From contig JBMYYK010000010.1 of NCBI GenBank assembly GCA_049609325.1, positions 1 to 55,823 on the forward strand: a stretch of DNA of 55,823 nt, in the 5' to 3' direction. The translations under genes were made by a program, and so were the position numbers. This DNA comes from GCA-2733415 sp049609325 (GTDB taxonomy: Bacteria > Bacteroidota > Bacteroidia > Flavobacteriales > Flavobacteriaceae). Positions 9,088-17,926 of this stretch are shown here, one piece after another (positions within the stretch are counted from its first letter, which is position 1; each line of letters starts with the position of its first letter). The notes below the pieces were generated by a model, which worked only from the letters and a program-made list of their open reading frames with translations, did not search any database and was not told the DNA's origin.

Positions 9088-9552
9088 ATGAAAAAAATAC
9101 TATTTGCAGCTATACTTTTTATAGGTATCACAAACCTTCAAGCTCAAGAATTAAAATGGCATGATAACTTTGATGAAGCAGCTAAAGTTTCTCAAAAAAC
9201 CAACAAACCAATTCTAGCTAATTTTACAGGAAGTGATTGGTGTGGTTGGTGCATTCGTCTTGACAAAGAAGTCTTTAGTCAAAAAGAATTTAAAAAGTGG
9301 GCAAACGAAAATGTGGTGTTGTTAACTGTAGATTTTCCAAAACGAAAAAAATTGGCGGCAAACATCACTGAGCAAAACAACGCCTTACAACGTGCATTTC
9401 AAGTGCAAGGATATCCTACCATTTGGTTAATGTCACCAGGAGAAGGCAACGTACCAACTGAAGGCATTACACCATTAGGAAAAACTGGTTATGTTAGAGG
9501 TGGTGCAGAAAAATGGATTGCCAGTATAGCTGATGCTTTACCAAAAAAATAA
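9088..9552 (+). CDS. Secreted thioredoxin-family protein (CGWC active site)
   Basis: A 154-residue protein with a signal peptide (residues 1-20, ending LQAQ) and a thioredoxin-like domain. The active site is GSDWCGWC with Cys52 and Cys55, and the cis-proline region is present in QGYPTIWLM. The sequence resembles the DUF255/thioredoxin_7 type proteins that open with KPILANFTGSDWCGWC. It most likely works as a periplasmic disulfide oxidoreductase or isomerase. It lies after the POT terminator and before a bidirectional terminator, so it is probably transcribed alone. No partner DsbD-like protein is in the window. Confidence 0.9.
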   Translation: MKKILFAAILFIGITNLQAQELKWHDNFDEAAKVSQKTNKPILANFTGSDWCGWCIRLDKEVFSQKEFKKWANENVVLLTVDFPKRKKLAANITEQNNALQRAFQVQGYPTIWLMSPGEGNVPTEGITPLGKTGYVRGGAEKWIASIADALPKK

Positions 9553-9626
9553 GACCATTTATCTGTAATAAGATTACAGTAATGTTGTAATGAAATATTT
9601 ATTGGTTATTTACGATTTACAACTCA

Positions 9627-9657
9627 CCCCTTTTGTCACCATACAAAAGGGGTTTTT
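9627..9657. terminator. Bidirectional terminator between thioredoxin gene and comEC
   Basis: Perfect 9-bp stem CCCCTTTTG (9627-9635) / CAAAAGGGG (9644-9652) followed by TTTTT. The comEC stop codon lies at its right edge, and it serves both convergent genes. Confidence 0.85.
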
Positions 9658-11659
9658 ATTGCAAAATATAGGCTCCTTTCTCATTTACTACATGGCATGG
9701 AATATCATATTTAAAACATGTGGCCTTCCATCGCTTTACATAACTTTTATAGTTATTATTATCAACCACTATTATCTCAGGGTTGACAACGGAAATGAGA
9801 CGCTCTAAATTCACCTTTGACGACGCTGTTAAAACTATAATACCAGGGTTAAACGACGTGTTATAAACACCCTGAGCATCAACAATCATAATCAAATTTT
9901 GTTTGAATTGATATACATTTTTTAGAGAATCCTCTTCTACATATTTGATATTTTCATTGACCATATAGGCATTTAAAAAACCTTGTGACGATGTATGGCT
10001 TGTTGCGTATTTAAAATGTCTATCCTTCTTCACTCCTATTGTTGTTGATTTGTAATGATTAAATACAATAAACTCTTCTGATTGTGCTTGCAGTAAGTTA
10101 TACACATATGCCAATTGTATACCAACTATACTCATCAACACCAGGACTAGTCGTTTATAAGAGTATTGTTTCCAAAGCATCACAAAACATATTGTAAATA
10201 CAAAAAATGTGATCAAATTCCATGTATTAAAAGGAATGTGATTGAACATGAACGACTCTTGTAGCGATATGTACTCTACAAAGTTGAGCAACCAAGTAAT
10301 GCATTGGTCAAATAGGTCTACTAATAATTTCGGCAACCAACCAAAATACGCACATACTAACGTTATAATACCAATAGTTAATAACACTCCTAGTAACGGT
10401 ATGATTACCATATTAGACACAATAAACAGCCCAGGAAATTGATGAAAGTATACTAAAGACAATGGAAGAATTCCAAATTGAGCAGATAATGTAATTGTAA
10501 AAACATCCCAGAGTTTTTTACTTATAAACGACGTTGGTTGCCATAAGGTATCAAATTGAGGTTTAATCCAAATAATGGCAAAAACAGCCAAATAACTCAT
10601 CTGAAAACCAATTTCAAAAATATAACGCGGATGGTATAACAACAATAAAAATGCCGACAACACAAGTATGTTATACGTATTCGTTAAGCGCCTACTATAA
10701 ATGGCAATTGTAAATAGTGAGAACATCGTTACGGCTCGTACAACTGAAGGTGTTAACCCAACTATAACTGCATAACTCCACAGTAAAACTATAATAAGTA
10801 TTGAAACAACTTCCTTACCATATTTATAATAGGTCAGAGGTTTAAATAGTCCTACTAAAATGACTAACAACAACCCTATATGCAAACCCGAGATTGCTAA
10901 AATATGTATTGTACCAGAAGATGTAAAACTCTTATAGGTAGCACGGCTAATATCTTGTCTTTGACCTAATAATAACGCATTAATAACACTCAAGTTTTCT
11001 TTAGGTAGTTTAAATTCTCTCAACGATGCATTTATACGTTGTCTTATTGCATTCGCATAGCCATATATTGTACGCTGAACTCTTAATTTCTGAGCATTTG
11101 CAGTATTCAAAAACATTTGATGCTGCACCTGCTGTCGTTCCATGTAATTTTTATAATCAAATTGATGCGGATTTAACGCTTTCTGTATTTCAATGAGTTC
11201 TGCTGAAGTATAAATTACTTCATCAATATCACCAGTATAAGTACTATCGATATTAATTAACACTCGTCCTGAAGCATTGTGAGAATTTACATTTATGACC
11301 TTGGCCAAATACTTTTGATATTTAGTTGAGGGTTTCAATCGTTTATACACATATAATGTCAAATAATTTCCAGACGACGATTCCGTTAAAGACGTGTAAT
11401 GCAGTTTTTGAAAATGTTCAGTTTGTATACTCACTCCAACCACACCAATAATTACCATCATTACATAAGTCATTAAACCAAGTAGTATGTGCTGATGCAA
11501 GCGTTTATCAGTTACTAAAAACACTGCACACCACACTAAAAGACCAATACTACACACTGAAATTGCAAGCCGAGGTGGTATTGGAATATACACACCAATA
11601 AGAATTCCTATGATAAGACAACAGGTGAATTTTATTATTAAAAAATTGAACCACTTCAC
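9656..11659 (-). CDS. ComEC/Rec2 family competence protein
   Basis: A ~667-residue polytopic membrane protein. The N-terminus has two hydrophobic helices, then a DUF4131/OB-type soluble part, then the Competence domain, recognisable by the stretch around SGTIHILAISGLHIGLLLV. ComEC forms the inner-membrane channel for single-stranded DNA during natural transformation. The C-terminal region (~last 130 residues) lacks the HxHxDH motif of the metallo-beta-lactamase domain found in long ComEC proteins. The frame opens at a GTG at 11689, but I prefer the GTG at 11659, giving MKWFNFLIIKF, which fits the start of family members; no ATG is available. No other competence genes are nearby. Confidence 0.88.
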   Translation of the reverse strand: MKWFNFLIIKFTCCLIIGILIGVYIPIPPRLAISVCSIGLLVWCAVFLVTDKRLHQHILLGLMTYVMMVIIGVVGVSIQTEHFQKLHYTSLTESSSGNYLTLYVYKRLKPSTKYQKYLAKVINVNSHNASGRVLINIDSTYTGDIDEVIYTSAELIEIQKALNPHQFDYKNYMERQQVQHQMFLNTANAQKLRVQRTIYGYANAIRQRINASLREFKLPKENLSVINALLLGQRQDISRATYKSFTSSGTIHILAISGLHIGLLLVILVGLFKPLTYYKYGKEVVSILIIVLLWSYAVIVGLTPSVVRAVTMFSLFTIAIYSRRLTNTYNILVLSAFLLLLYHPRYIFEIGFQMSYLAVFAIIWIKPQFDTLWQPTSFISKKLWDVFTITLSAQFGILPLSLVYFHQFPGLFIVSNMVIIPLLGVLLTIGIITLVCAYFGWLPKLLVDLFDQCITWLLNFVEYISLQESFMFNHIPFNTWNLITFFVFTICFVMLWKQYSYKRLVLVLMSIVGIQLAYVYNLLQAQSEEFIVFNHYKSTTIGVKKDRHFKYATSHTSSQGFLNAYMVNENIKYVEEDSLKNVYQFKQNLIMIVDAQGVYNTSFNPGIIVLTASSKVNLERLISVVNPEIIVVDNNNYKSYVKRWKATCFKYDIPCHVVNEKGAYILQ

Positions 11660-11769
11660 TCTTAAAGATAACCATAATCCACATATCACTAATTATAGTT
11701 ACCCAGAGTATAGGAGAACTACTCTCATAAAATTAACTCGTGATTAACAGCACAATGTATTATTTAATG

Positions 11770-11777
11770 TATTTTTG
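11770..11777 (+). promoter_or_regulatory. -7 promoter element of the AsmA gene
   Basis: Reads TATTTTTG, fitting TAnnTTTG. Transcription would begin near 11783, about 30 bases before the ATG at 11814; this rules against the longer frame starting at 11775. Confidence 0.6.
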
Positions 11778-11813
11778 CTTAACACAAATTGCAAACACAT
11801 TTTGCCACATCTC

Positions 11814-14456
11814 ATGAAAAAAGCATTTAAAATTTTTGGAATCATACTTGTCTTATTAATAGCTACTGTAATTGCTGCACCGTTATTACTTAAAGATAAA
11901 TTTGCAGATATAATCAAAGAGCAAATCAATCAAAATGTTAATGCAAAAGTTGACTTTTCTGACATTGATATTAGCATACTTAGTACATTTCCTAAAGCAG
12001 GATTGGTTATTGAAAACTTAAGTATTACCAATTACGCACCTTTTGAAGGCGACACCTTAGCATATGCCAAAGAAATCACTTTAAAACTACCATTAAATGA
12101 CGTGTTAGCCTCTTCTGAAGAACGTATTCCTATAGATGCATTTACAATAGACACTGCAATAGTGAACATCATTAGCAATAAAGACGGTATTACTAATTAT
12201 GATATTGCTTTACAAGACGATACACCTACTGAAGATCTTCAAACTGAAGACAATTCAAATGGCGGTATATCATTATCTGTTCAAGAATACAGTATCACTA
12301 ATGCTAACATCAACTATATAGATGAAGCATCAGAATTACATACCAGTTTAACAGATCTCAACCATTCAGGGTCTGGAGATTTATCTGCGGCATTATCAAG
12401 TTTAAAAACCAATACCACTTCAAATATTTCAGTGAGCATGGGTAAAGCCAACTATTTAAACAACAACACATTGGCTTTAAAGGCAGATTTAGAAATAGAT
12501 CAAGAGAATCAAAAATATAGTTTCTTAGATAATGCTTTCACCCTAAATCAGCTTAAATTAGTGTTTGATGGGTTTGCAAAATTAAATGACAACAACACCC
12601 AAGTTGACGTAAAATTCAACACGCCAACATCAGATTTCAAAAACTTTTTAGCGCTTTTACCTGCCGAATACTCTAAAGACATTTCAAAAGTACAAACTAA
12701 CGGTAGCTTTACAATAAACGGGCAAGCGCAAGGAGTTATTGACAGTACAACCATTCCTAAATTTAATGTTAGTGTAACGTCAAAAAACGCGTCATTTAAA
12801 TATCCTGATTTACCAAAAAGTGTAGAAAACATTAATTTAAATGTTGCTATGGCAAACACTACGGGTCAACCAGACGACACCTATGTAGATCTTCAAAAAC
12901 TATCCTTACAAATAGATCAAGATAAATTTAGCGCTAATGGAAAAGTTTCAAATTTACTAGATAATATGTTTGTTGACATGCATTTAGACGGTACATTAAA
13001 CTTAGGGAACATTTCACAAGCTTATCCTATTCAGTTAGAGCAAGATTTAAACGGAATTCTAAATGCCAAGCTACATACTGCTTTTTCTCAAAACGCCATA
13101 GAAACTAGCAACTATGAACAGATGAAAAATAATGGTGGGTTTAGCATTACAGATTTCAAGTTCGCCTCTAAAGACATTGTAAATCCTATAGAAATTTCTG
13201 AAGCTAGTGTAGCGTTTACCCCAAAACGTATTGCTTTAGAAAAATTAGATATGAAAAGTGGCGAAAGCGATATTAATGCTGTAGGTACTATTGATAATTT
13301 ATTAGGATTTCTATTCAGCAACAAAACCTTAAAAGGTGATTTCAAAGTTAACTCTAACCTGTTTAATGTTAACGATTTTATGGTAGATAATACCACAGAA
13401 GAAGACAATGAACAGAAAGAATCAGAAACCGGTGACGGATTAAAAATACCTGCATTTTTAGATGCTAAAATTTCTGCAAATGCAAAAAAAGTGATCTACG
13501 ATAACTTAACACTAAACAATGTTACTGGTAACCTAGTAATTAAAGACGAAACCGTAGCCTTAAACAATATGACAACCGAAATGTTTGACGGTCGTATGAG
13601 CATTGACGGTGATATATCAACTAAAAATGACACTCCAAAATTCAATCTTGATTTAGGAATAGACCAATTTGATATTTCAAAATCATTTAAAGGAATGGAT
13701 TTACTAACTAGCATTGCACCAATTGCCAAAATGCTACAAGGAAAACTAAATACTAAACTTAACCTAAAAGGAAATTTAGATGATGAATTTTCTCCAGATT
13801 TAAACACATTAACTGGTAATGCATTGGCCGAACTATTAACTAAAAAAATTAATACCGAAAATTCTACAACATTAACAAAACTAAACGATCAAATTTCATT
13901 TATTGATCTGAACAAATTAAACTTAAAAGACTTAAAAACAGCCTTGTCTTTTGAAGACGGAAAGGTTGCCATCAACCCGTTTACAGTAAAATATGAAGAC
14001 ATCAATATTGAAATTGGTGGATCTCACGGGTTTAATAACAATATGGCCTACACAGCTACATTTGATGTGCCAGCCAAATATTTCGGAAAAGACGTTGGCG
14101 GATTATTATCAAAACTGAGTGACGACGATATCAAAAATGTTACCGTGCCACTAGTCGCTACAATTGGAGGTACTGTAACAAAGCCACAAGTAAAAACAGA
14201 TATGAAACAATCTATTGCTAATTTAACAAAGCAATTGATTCAAATACAAAAAGACAAATTAATAGAGCAAGGTACAGGAGCCTTAGGCAACGTGCTTGGT
14301 GGTGTTTTAGGTGGCAATAATAACAACTCTAACACCAATAATACACCTAAAGATACTCCAAAAGATTCCACCTCAACATCAGATCCTGTTAAAGATGGAA
14401 TAAAAAATGTACTTGGTGGTTTATTTGGTAAGAAGAAGAAAGATACAATTGACTAA
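11814..14456 (+). CDS. AsmA family protein
   Basis: An 880-residue protein with one N-terminal membrane helix (KIFGIILVLLIATVIAAPLLL), followed by a long beta-rich periplasmic region typical of AsmA/TamB-like proteins. The stretch DKFADIIKEQINQNVNAKVDFSDIDISIL just after the helix matches the conserved AsmA start. The C-terminus is low complexity, with Gly/Asn/Ser/Thr repeats and a KKKK patch. Proteins of this superfamily are thought to form hydrophobic grooves that move phospholipids between membranes or assist outer-membrane protein assembly. The start at 11814 is chosen because the upstream start lies within the promoter element. The gene stands alone. Confidence 0.88.
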   Translation: MKKAFKIFGIILVLLIATVIAAPLLLKDKFADIIKEQINQNVNAKVDFSDIDISILSTFPKAGLVIENLSITNYAPFEGDTLAYAKEITLKLPLNDVLASSEERIPIDAFTIDTAIVNIISNKDGITNYDIALQDDTPTEDLQTEDNSNGGISLSVQEYSITNANINYIDEASELHTSLTDLNHSGSGDLSAALSSLKTNTTSNISVSMGKANYLNNNTLALKADLEIDQENQKYSFLDNAFTLNQLKLVFDGFAKLNDNNTQVDVKFNTPTSDFKNFLALLPAEYSKDISKVQTNGSFTINGQAQGVIDSTTIPKFNVSVTSKNASFKYPDLPKSVENINLNVAMANTTGQPDDTYVDLQKLSLQIDQDKFSANGKVSNLLDNMFVDMHLDGTLNLGNISQAYPIQLEQDLNGILNAKLHTAFSQNAIETSNYEQMKNNGGFSITDFKFASKDIVNPIEISEASVAFTPKRIALEKLDMKSGESDINAVGTIDNLLGFLFSNKTLKGDFKVNSNLFNVNDFMVDNTTEEDNEQKESETGDGLKIPAFLDAKISANAKKVIYDNLTLNNVTGNLVIKDETVALNNMTTEMFDGRMSIDGDISTKNDTPKFNLDLGIDQFDISKSFKGMDLLTSIAPIAKMLQGKLNTKLNLKGNLDDEFSPDLNTLTGNALAELLTKKINTENSTTLTKLNDQISFIDLNKLNLKDLKTALSFEDGKVAINPFTVKYEDINIEIGGSHGFNNNMAYTATFDVPAKYFGKDVGGLLSKLSDDDIKNVTVPLVATIGGTVTKPQVKTDMKQSIANLTKQLIQIQKDKLIEQGTGALGNVLGGVLGGNNNNSNTNNTPKDTPKDSTSTSDPVKDGIKNVLGGLFGKKKKDTID

Positions 14457-14465
14457 ATAAAATAT

Positions 14466-14504
14466 TCACATTACAATTCAACTCGTTATTTATAGTGTAA
14501 TGTG
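14466..14504. terminator. Candidate terminator between convergent AsmA and DUF2797 genes
   Basis: Inverted repeat CACATTACA / TGTAATGTG with a ~20-base loop. The T-rich tail is better on the minus strand (ATATTTTATTT), so it fits the DUF2797 gene more than the AsmA gene. Confidence 0.5.
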
Positions 14505-14509
14505 AGTAC

Positions 14510-15304
14510 TTATACAACCTTTAAATCAACAACTAACCCTTCGTTATTACGTACGTTAAATACCGTATTGTCTTCAAAAATTAAGTATTGTCCTTTAACC
14601 CCTTTTAAAATACCTGAGTATTCAGGAGTTTTTGACAAGTTCAAACTCTTAATTTTTTGCGGATATGTAACAACCGGAAAATTCAAATCTAGTAATTCTG
14701 CGTTTTCCAACACATAAGCTTGAACTTCTGCTGGTAAAAATTGCTTTAAGTCTTCTTTTACGGTTAACAGGCTAACTTCTGGCACTTCATTTTTAAGCAT
14801 CGCACGCCAATTTGTTTTATCGGCCACATGATCTTTTAAAGCTACTTCTGCTATTCCCGCTAAATACCTATTTGGAGTTTCTAATATTGGCAACGCTTGC
14901 ACAGCTCCTTGATCTATCCAACGTGTTGGCACTTGGGTTTTACGTGTTACCCCAACTTTTACATTGCTACTTAAGGCCAAATACACAATATGTGGTTGTA
15001 ATTGCACACGTTGTTCATACTCTAAATCACGATCTGCAATACCTAAATGTGCGGTAGACTTTTCCGGATGCATTATCCACTCACCTGCTTGTGGTGCCTC
15101 ATAAAAACATGACTTGCAAAATCCTTGTCTGTAAATTTCTTTATCCTTACCACAACTCAAACATTGGTACTTATCAAATGTAATTGACAGGGTTCTACCT
15201 AACAGTTGGTTCACATTTAACACATCATTATCAAACAACATATAATACTGTATTGTGTCTTGTAAGTCCGTTTGCATTTTTTGTAAAACTCCGTGGTATT
15301 GCAT
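14510..15304 (-). CDS. DUF2797 domain-containing protein (zinc ribbon plus GIY-YIG-like core)
   Basis: A 264-residue cytoplasmic protein matching the DUF2797 family. A four-cysteine cluster (Cys48, Cys51, Cys63, Cys66, CxxC-x11-CxxC) looks like a zinc ribbon. After it come VYLAL (107-111), KVGVTR (116-121), Arg128 in PTRWIDQGA and Glu153 in AGIAEVALK. That order of Tyr, KxG, Arg and Glu resembles the core of GIY-YIG or T5orf172-type nuclease domains. The resemblance is my inference; the family is formally of unknown function. It is divergent from the GH3 gene, with only 44 bases between starts, so their promoters must overlap. Confidence 0.85.
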   Translation of the reverse strand: MQYHGVLQKMQTDLQDTIQYYMLFDNDVLNVNQLLGRTLSITFDKYQCLSCGKDKEIYRQGFCKSCFYEAPQAGEWIMHPEKSTAHLGIADRDLEYEQRVQLQPHIVYLALSSNVKVGVTRKTQVPTRWIDQGAVQALPILETPNRYLAGIAEVALKDHVADKTNWRAMLKNEVPEVSLLTVKEDLKQFLPAEVQAYVLENAELLDLNFPVVTYPQKIKSLNLSKTPEYSGILKGVKGQYLIFEDNTVFNVRNNEGLVVDLKVV

Positions 15305-15348
15305 ATCAATATATTTATAGTAAATTTAGGGCTAAAGATAAATTATTT

Positions 15349-16860
15349 ATGCCAATTCCATTAGTTAATTCTGTAGTCTCTTGGTTCTTAAAAAAACGAA
15401 TTCATCAAATAGAATTTTTTACCAAGTACCCTAATGAGGTACAGCATGAATTGCTATTTAATTTACTACAACAAGCTAAAAATACTGCTATTGGAAAGCA
15501 ATATGACTTTAAATCTATCAGAACTTATGAAGATTTTATTGCTCGTATTCCGGTTGTAACATACGAAGACCTTGAGCCTTTAATTACAAAATCACGCCAA
15601 GGACAACAACAATTATTTTGGGACACGCCTATTAAATGGTTTGCCAAATCAAGTGGTACCACAAATGCCAAAAGTAAATTTATTCCTGTAAGTCAAGAGT
15701 CGTTAGACGATTGCCATTATAAAGGCAGTAAAGATTTATTATGCTTATACTTGAATAATAATGAAGACTCTCAACTGTTTACAGGAAAAGGGTTGCGACT
15801 AGGCGGGAGTAAAGAGCTTTACCAAGAAAACGGTACTGTGTTTGGCGACTTATCTGCCATACTTATTGACAATATGCCTTTTTGGGCAGAATTTAGCTCA
15901 ACACCAAGTAACAAAGTATCGTTAATGGACAACTGGGAAACTAAGCTCCAAGCTATTGTAGATGAAACTATTGTTGAAAATGTAACCAGTTTAGCTGGTG
16001 TACCATCATGGATGCTTGTGCTATTAAATCAAGTTTTAGAAACCACTAAACATGAACATCTTTTAGAAGTCTGGGAAAATTTAGAAGTGTATTTTCATGG
16101 TGGCGTGAGTTTTGAACCTTATCGTGATCAGTATAAAAAATTACTACCAAAAACTGATTTCAAATATTACGAAATCTACAATGCATCTGAAGGCTTCTTT
16201 GCTATTCAAGACAGAAATGATTCTTCAGAGCTGCTTTTAATGTTAGATTATGGCATATTCTATGAATTTTCTGATATGAAAACCTATGGTACTAGCCAAC
16301 AGAAAATGATTCCACTAAGTGAAGTTGAGCTTGGAGTTAATTACGCCGTTATCATCACCACAAATGCAGGATTATGGCGTTATCAAATAGGCGACACCAT
16401 ACGTTTTACATCACTTAGCCCATACAGAATTAAAGTAACCGGTAGAACAAAACATCATATTAATGTGTTTGGCGAAGAACTCATGATTGAAAACACTGAT
16501 CAAGCATTAAAAATTGCTTGTGAAAAAACAAACTCTGAAATTAAAGACTATACGGCAGCACCTATTTTTATGAATGGTAAAACTAAAGGCGCCCATGAAT
16601 GGTTAATTGAATTTAAAACTGCCCCTGATAATATTGACTATTTTTCTGAGTTGTTAGACAATGCTTTGAAATCTTTAAATTCTGACTACGAAGCCAAACG
16701 TTTCAATAATATTACTTTAAATCCACCAAAACTTCATATTGCAAAAACCGGAATTTTCTACAACTGGCAAAAGCACAATAGTAAATTGGGTGGACAAAAT
16801 AAAATTGCACGACTGTCTAACTCAAGAGCTTTTTTAGAAGAATTATTAGCTCAGAATTAG
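15349..16860 (+). CDS. GH3 auxin-responsive promoter family protein (acyl-acid amido synthetase-like)
   Basis: A 503-residue GH3-family adenylate-forming enzyme. Motifs in order are AKSSGTTNAKSKFIPVS (~residues 99-115, phosphate-binding loop), YNASEGFFAI (adenine/acyl pocket), GLWRYQIGDTI, and RTKHHINVFGEELM (domain hinge). In plants GH3 enzymes join acyl acids such as auxin or jasmonate to amino acids through an acyl-AMP; bacterial substrates are unknown. The frame is open from 15184, but the ATG at 15349 (MPIPLVNSVVSWF) fits the family and avoids overlap with the divergent DUF2797 gene. It ends 4 bases from the convergent epimerase gene, with no terminator between. Confidence 0.88.
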   Translation: MPIPLVNSVVSWFLKKRIHQIEFFTKYPNEVQHELLFNLLQQAKNTAIGKQYDFKSIRTYEDFIARIPVVTYEDLEPLITKSRQGQQQLFWDTPIKWFAKSSGTTNAKSKFIPVSQESLDDCHYKGSKDLLCLYLNNNEDSQLFTGKGLRLGGSKELYQENGTVFGDLSAILIDNMPFWAEFSSTPSNKVSLMDNWETKLQAIVDETIVENVTSLAGVPSWMLVLLNQVLETTKHEHLLEVWENLEVYFHGGVSFEPYRDQYKKLLPKTDFKYYEIYNASEGFFAIQDRNDSSELLLMLDYGIFYEFSDMKTYGTSQQKMIPLSEVELGVNYAVIITTNAGLWRYQIGDTIRFTSLSPYRIKVTGRTKHHINVFGEELMIENTDQALKIACEKTNSEIKDYTAAPIFMNGKTKGAHEWLIEFKTAPDNIDYFSELLDNALKSLNSDYEAKRFNNITLNPPKLHIAKTGIFYNWQKHNSKLGGQNKIARLSNSRAFLEELLAQN

Positions 16861-16864
16861 GCAT

Positions 16865-17866
16865 TCAACTCTTATAATTTTTAACAACTTGAGTGATTAA
16901 TTCAGATATAGGGCGATATTGAAACGGTATTGCTGACTTCAGTTTTGTTGAATCATAATGCAATTGCTTAAAAGCAGAGTTGATATTAGCTTTATACAAG
17001 CTTCTTTTCTTAAGCTTAAAAACACACAGTAATTTTTCTATTTGCAGTAATGACAACAACTGCCAACGTTTTACCTCATTTAACTTTACAACCGCACCAA
17101 AACTCTTCACTATTAAACTCAGTAATTGTTTATAGGTCATATTTTCTGCAACAACAATAAATTGCTCATTGGCAATTTCAGAATTCATAAGAGCAATCAT
17201 GGCTTTTACAACATCATTAACTCCAACTACGCCTACCGCCCCAGAAGTGATATAGTTAAACCCTTGATCAATTTTTCTAAACAACTCTCCAGTACCCGAA
17301 GTCCAAAATCCACTTCCTAATATCACACCCGGATTTACTATAATAACCTGTAAACCTTCTTGTGCTCCCCGCCATACCTCAAGTTCAGCATCGTACTTCG
17401 TAATTGCATAAATATTGTGTTTGTTATTTTCAGGTTGCCACGGTGTTAGCTCGGTTATTGGTGATTTTAAATCCTCTCCTAATGTCGCTATAGAACTCAC
17501 ATGACAGAGCTTTGCAACATTATGACTCAAGCATAAATTAACAATATTAGCTGTACCAACAACATTTACAGATCTGGATATTTTATAGTCTTTCGGATTA
17601 AAAGATAAATTTGCGGCACAATGATACACTTGCTTGACATTATTAAACGCTTTATCTAAGGCAGGTATATCAGTGACATCAGCCTTTACCCATTCAATAG
17701 CTTCAAACAATACATCTGCGTCATCAGAATAATATGAAAAGACTTTTCTAACTGCATCTATCTTAGCTTCACTTCTAAAAATAGCTCTAATTACACGGCC
17801 TTCTTCTGCTAATTTATACAATAAATGAGCGCCTAATAAACCGGTACCTCCTGTTACTAAAATCAT
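16865..17866 (-). CDS. NAD-dependent epimerase/dehydratase (extended SDR)
   Basis: A 333-residue extended short-chain dehydrogenase/reductase. The N-terminal Rossmann motif is GGTGLLGAHLL (residues 6-16), an acidic patch DVTDIPALDKAF follows, and the catalytic triad appears as the Ser pair in VSSIATLG and the YAITKYDAE region (Tyr-x-x-x-Lys). The length fits sugar-nucleotide epimerases, dihydroflavonol-reductase-like enzymes or related NAD(P) oxidoreductases; the sequence around VNPGVILGSGFW favours the dihydroflavonol-reductase-like group. The substrate is not known. The gene is divergent from tyrS and convergent with the GH3 gene. Confidence 0.88.
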   Translation of the reverse strand: MILVTGGTGLLGAHLLYKLAEEGRVIRAIFRSEAKIDAVRKVFSYYSDDADVLFEAIEWVKADVTDIPALDKAFNNVKQVYHCAANLSFNPKDYKISRSVNVVGTANIVNLCLSHNVAKLCHVSSIATLGEDLKSPITELTPWQPENNKHNIYAITKYDAELEVWRGAQEGLQVIIVNPGVILGSGFWTSGTGELFRKIDQGFNYITSGAVGVVGVNDVVKAMIALMNSEIANEQFIVVAENMTYKQLLSLIVKSFGAVVKLNEVKRWQLLSLLQIEKLLCVFKLKKRSLYKANINSAFKQLHYDSTKLKSAIPFQYRPISELITQVVKNYKS

Positions 17867-17900
17867 AAAGCCAAATTAGTCTTTTTTCATTTTATACAAT

Positions 17901-17908
17901 TATATTTG
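17901..17908 (+). promoter_or_regulatory. -7 promoter element of tyrS
   Basis: Reads TATATTTG, a perfect TAnnTTTG element, 18 bases before the tyrS ATG. Confidence 0.65.
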
Positions 17909-17926
17909 CGTAAATTTTAGTGAAAC

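Noticed and set aside
10242..10442. Plus-strand open frame within comEC
   Set aside because: It has no promoter element and its composition is the antisense of membrane helices; shadow frame.
15184..15348. N-terminal extension of the GH3 gene
   Set aside because: It would overlap the divergent DUF2797 gene by about 120 bases, and the family begins near the MPIPLVNS methionine.
17867..17926. T-box or other leader control of tyrS
   Set aside because: The gap is 60 bases with the promoter element 18 bases from the ATG; no tRNA-like specifier structure fits.
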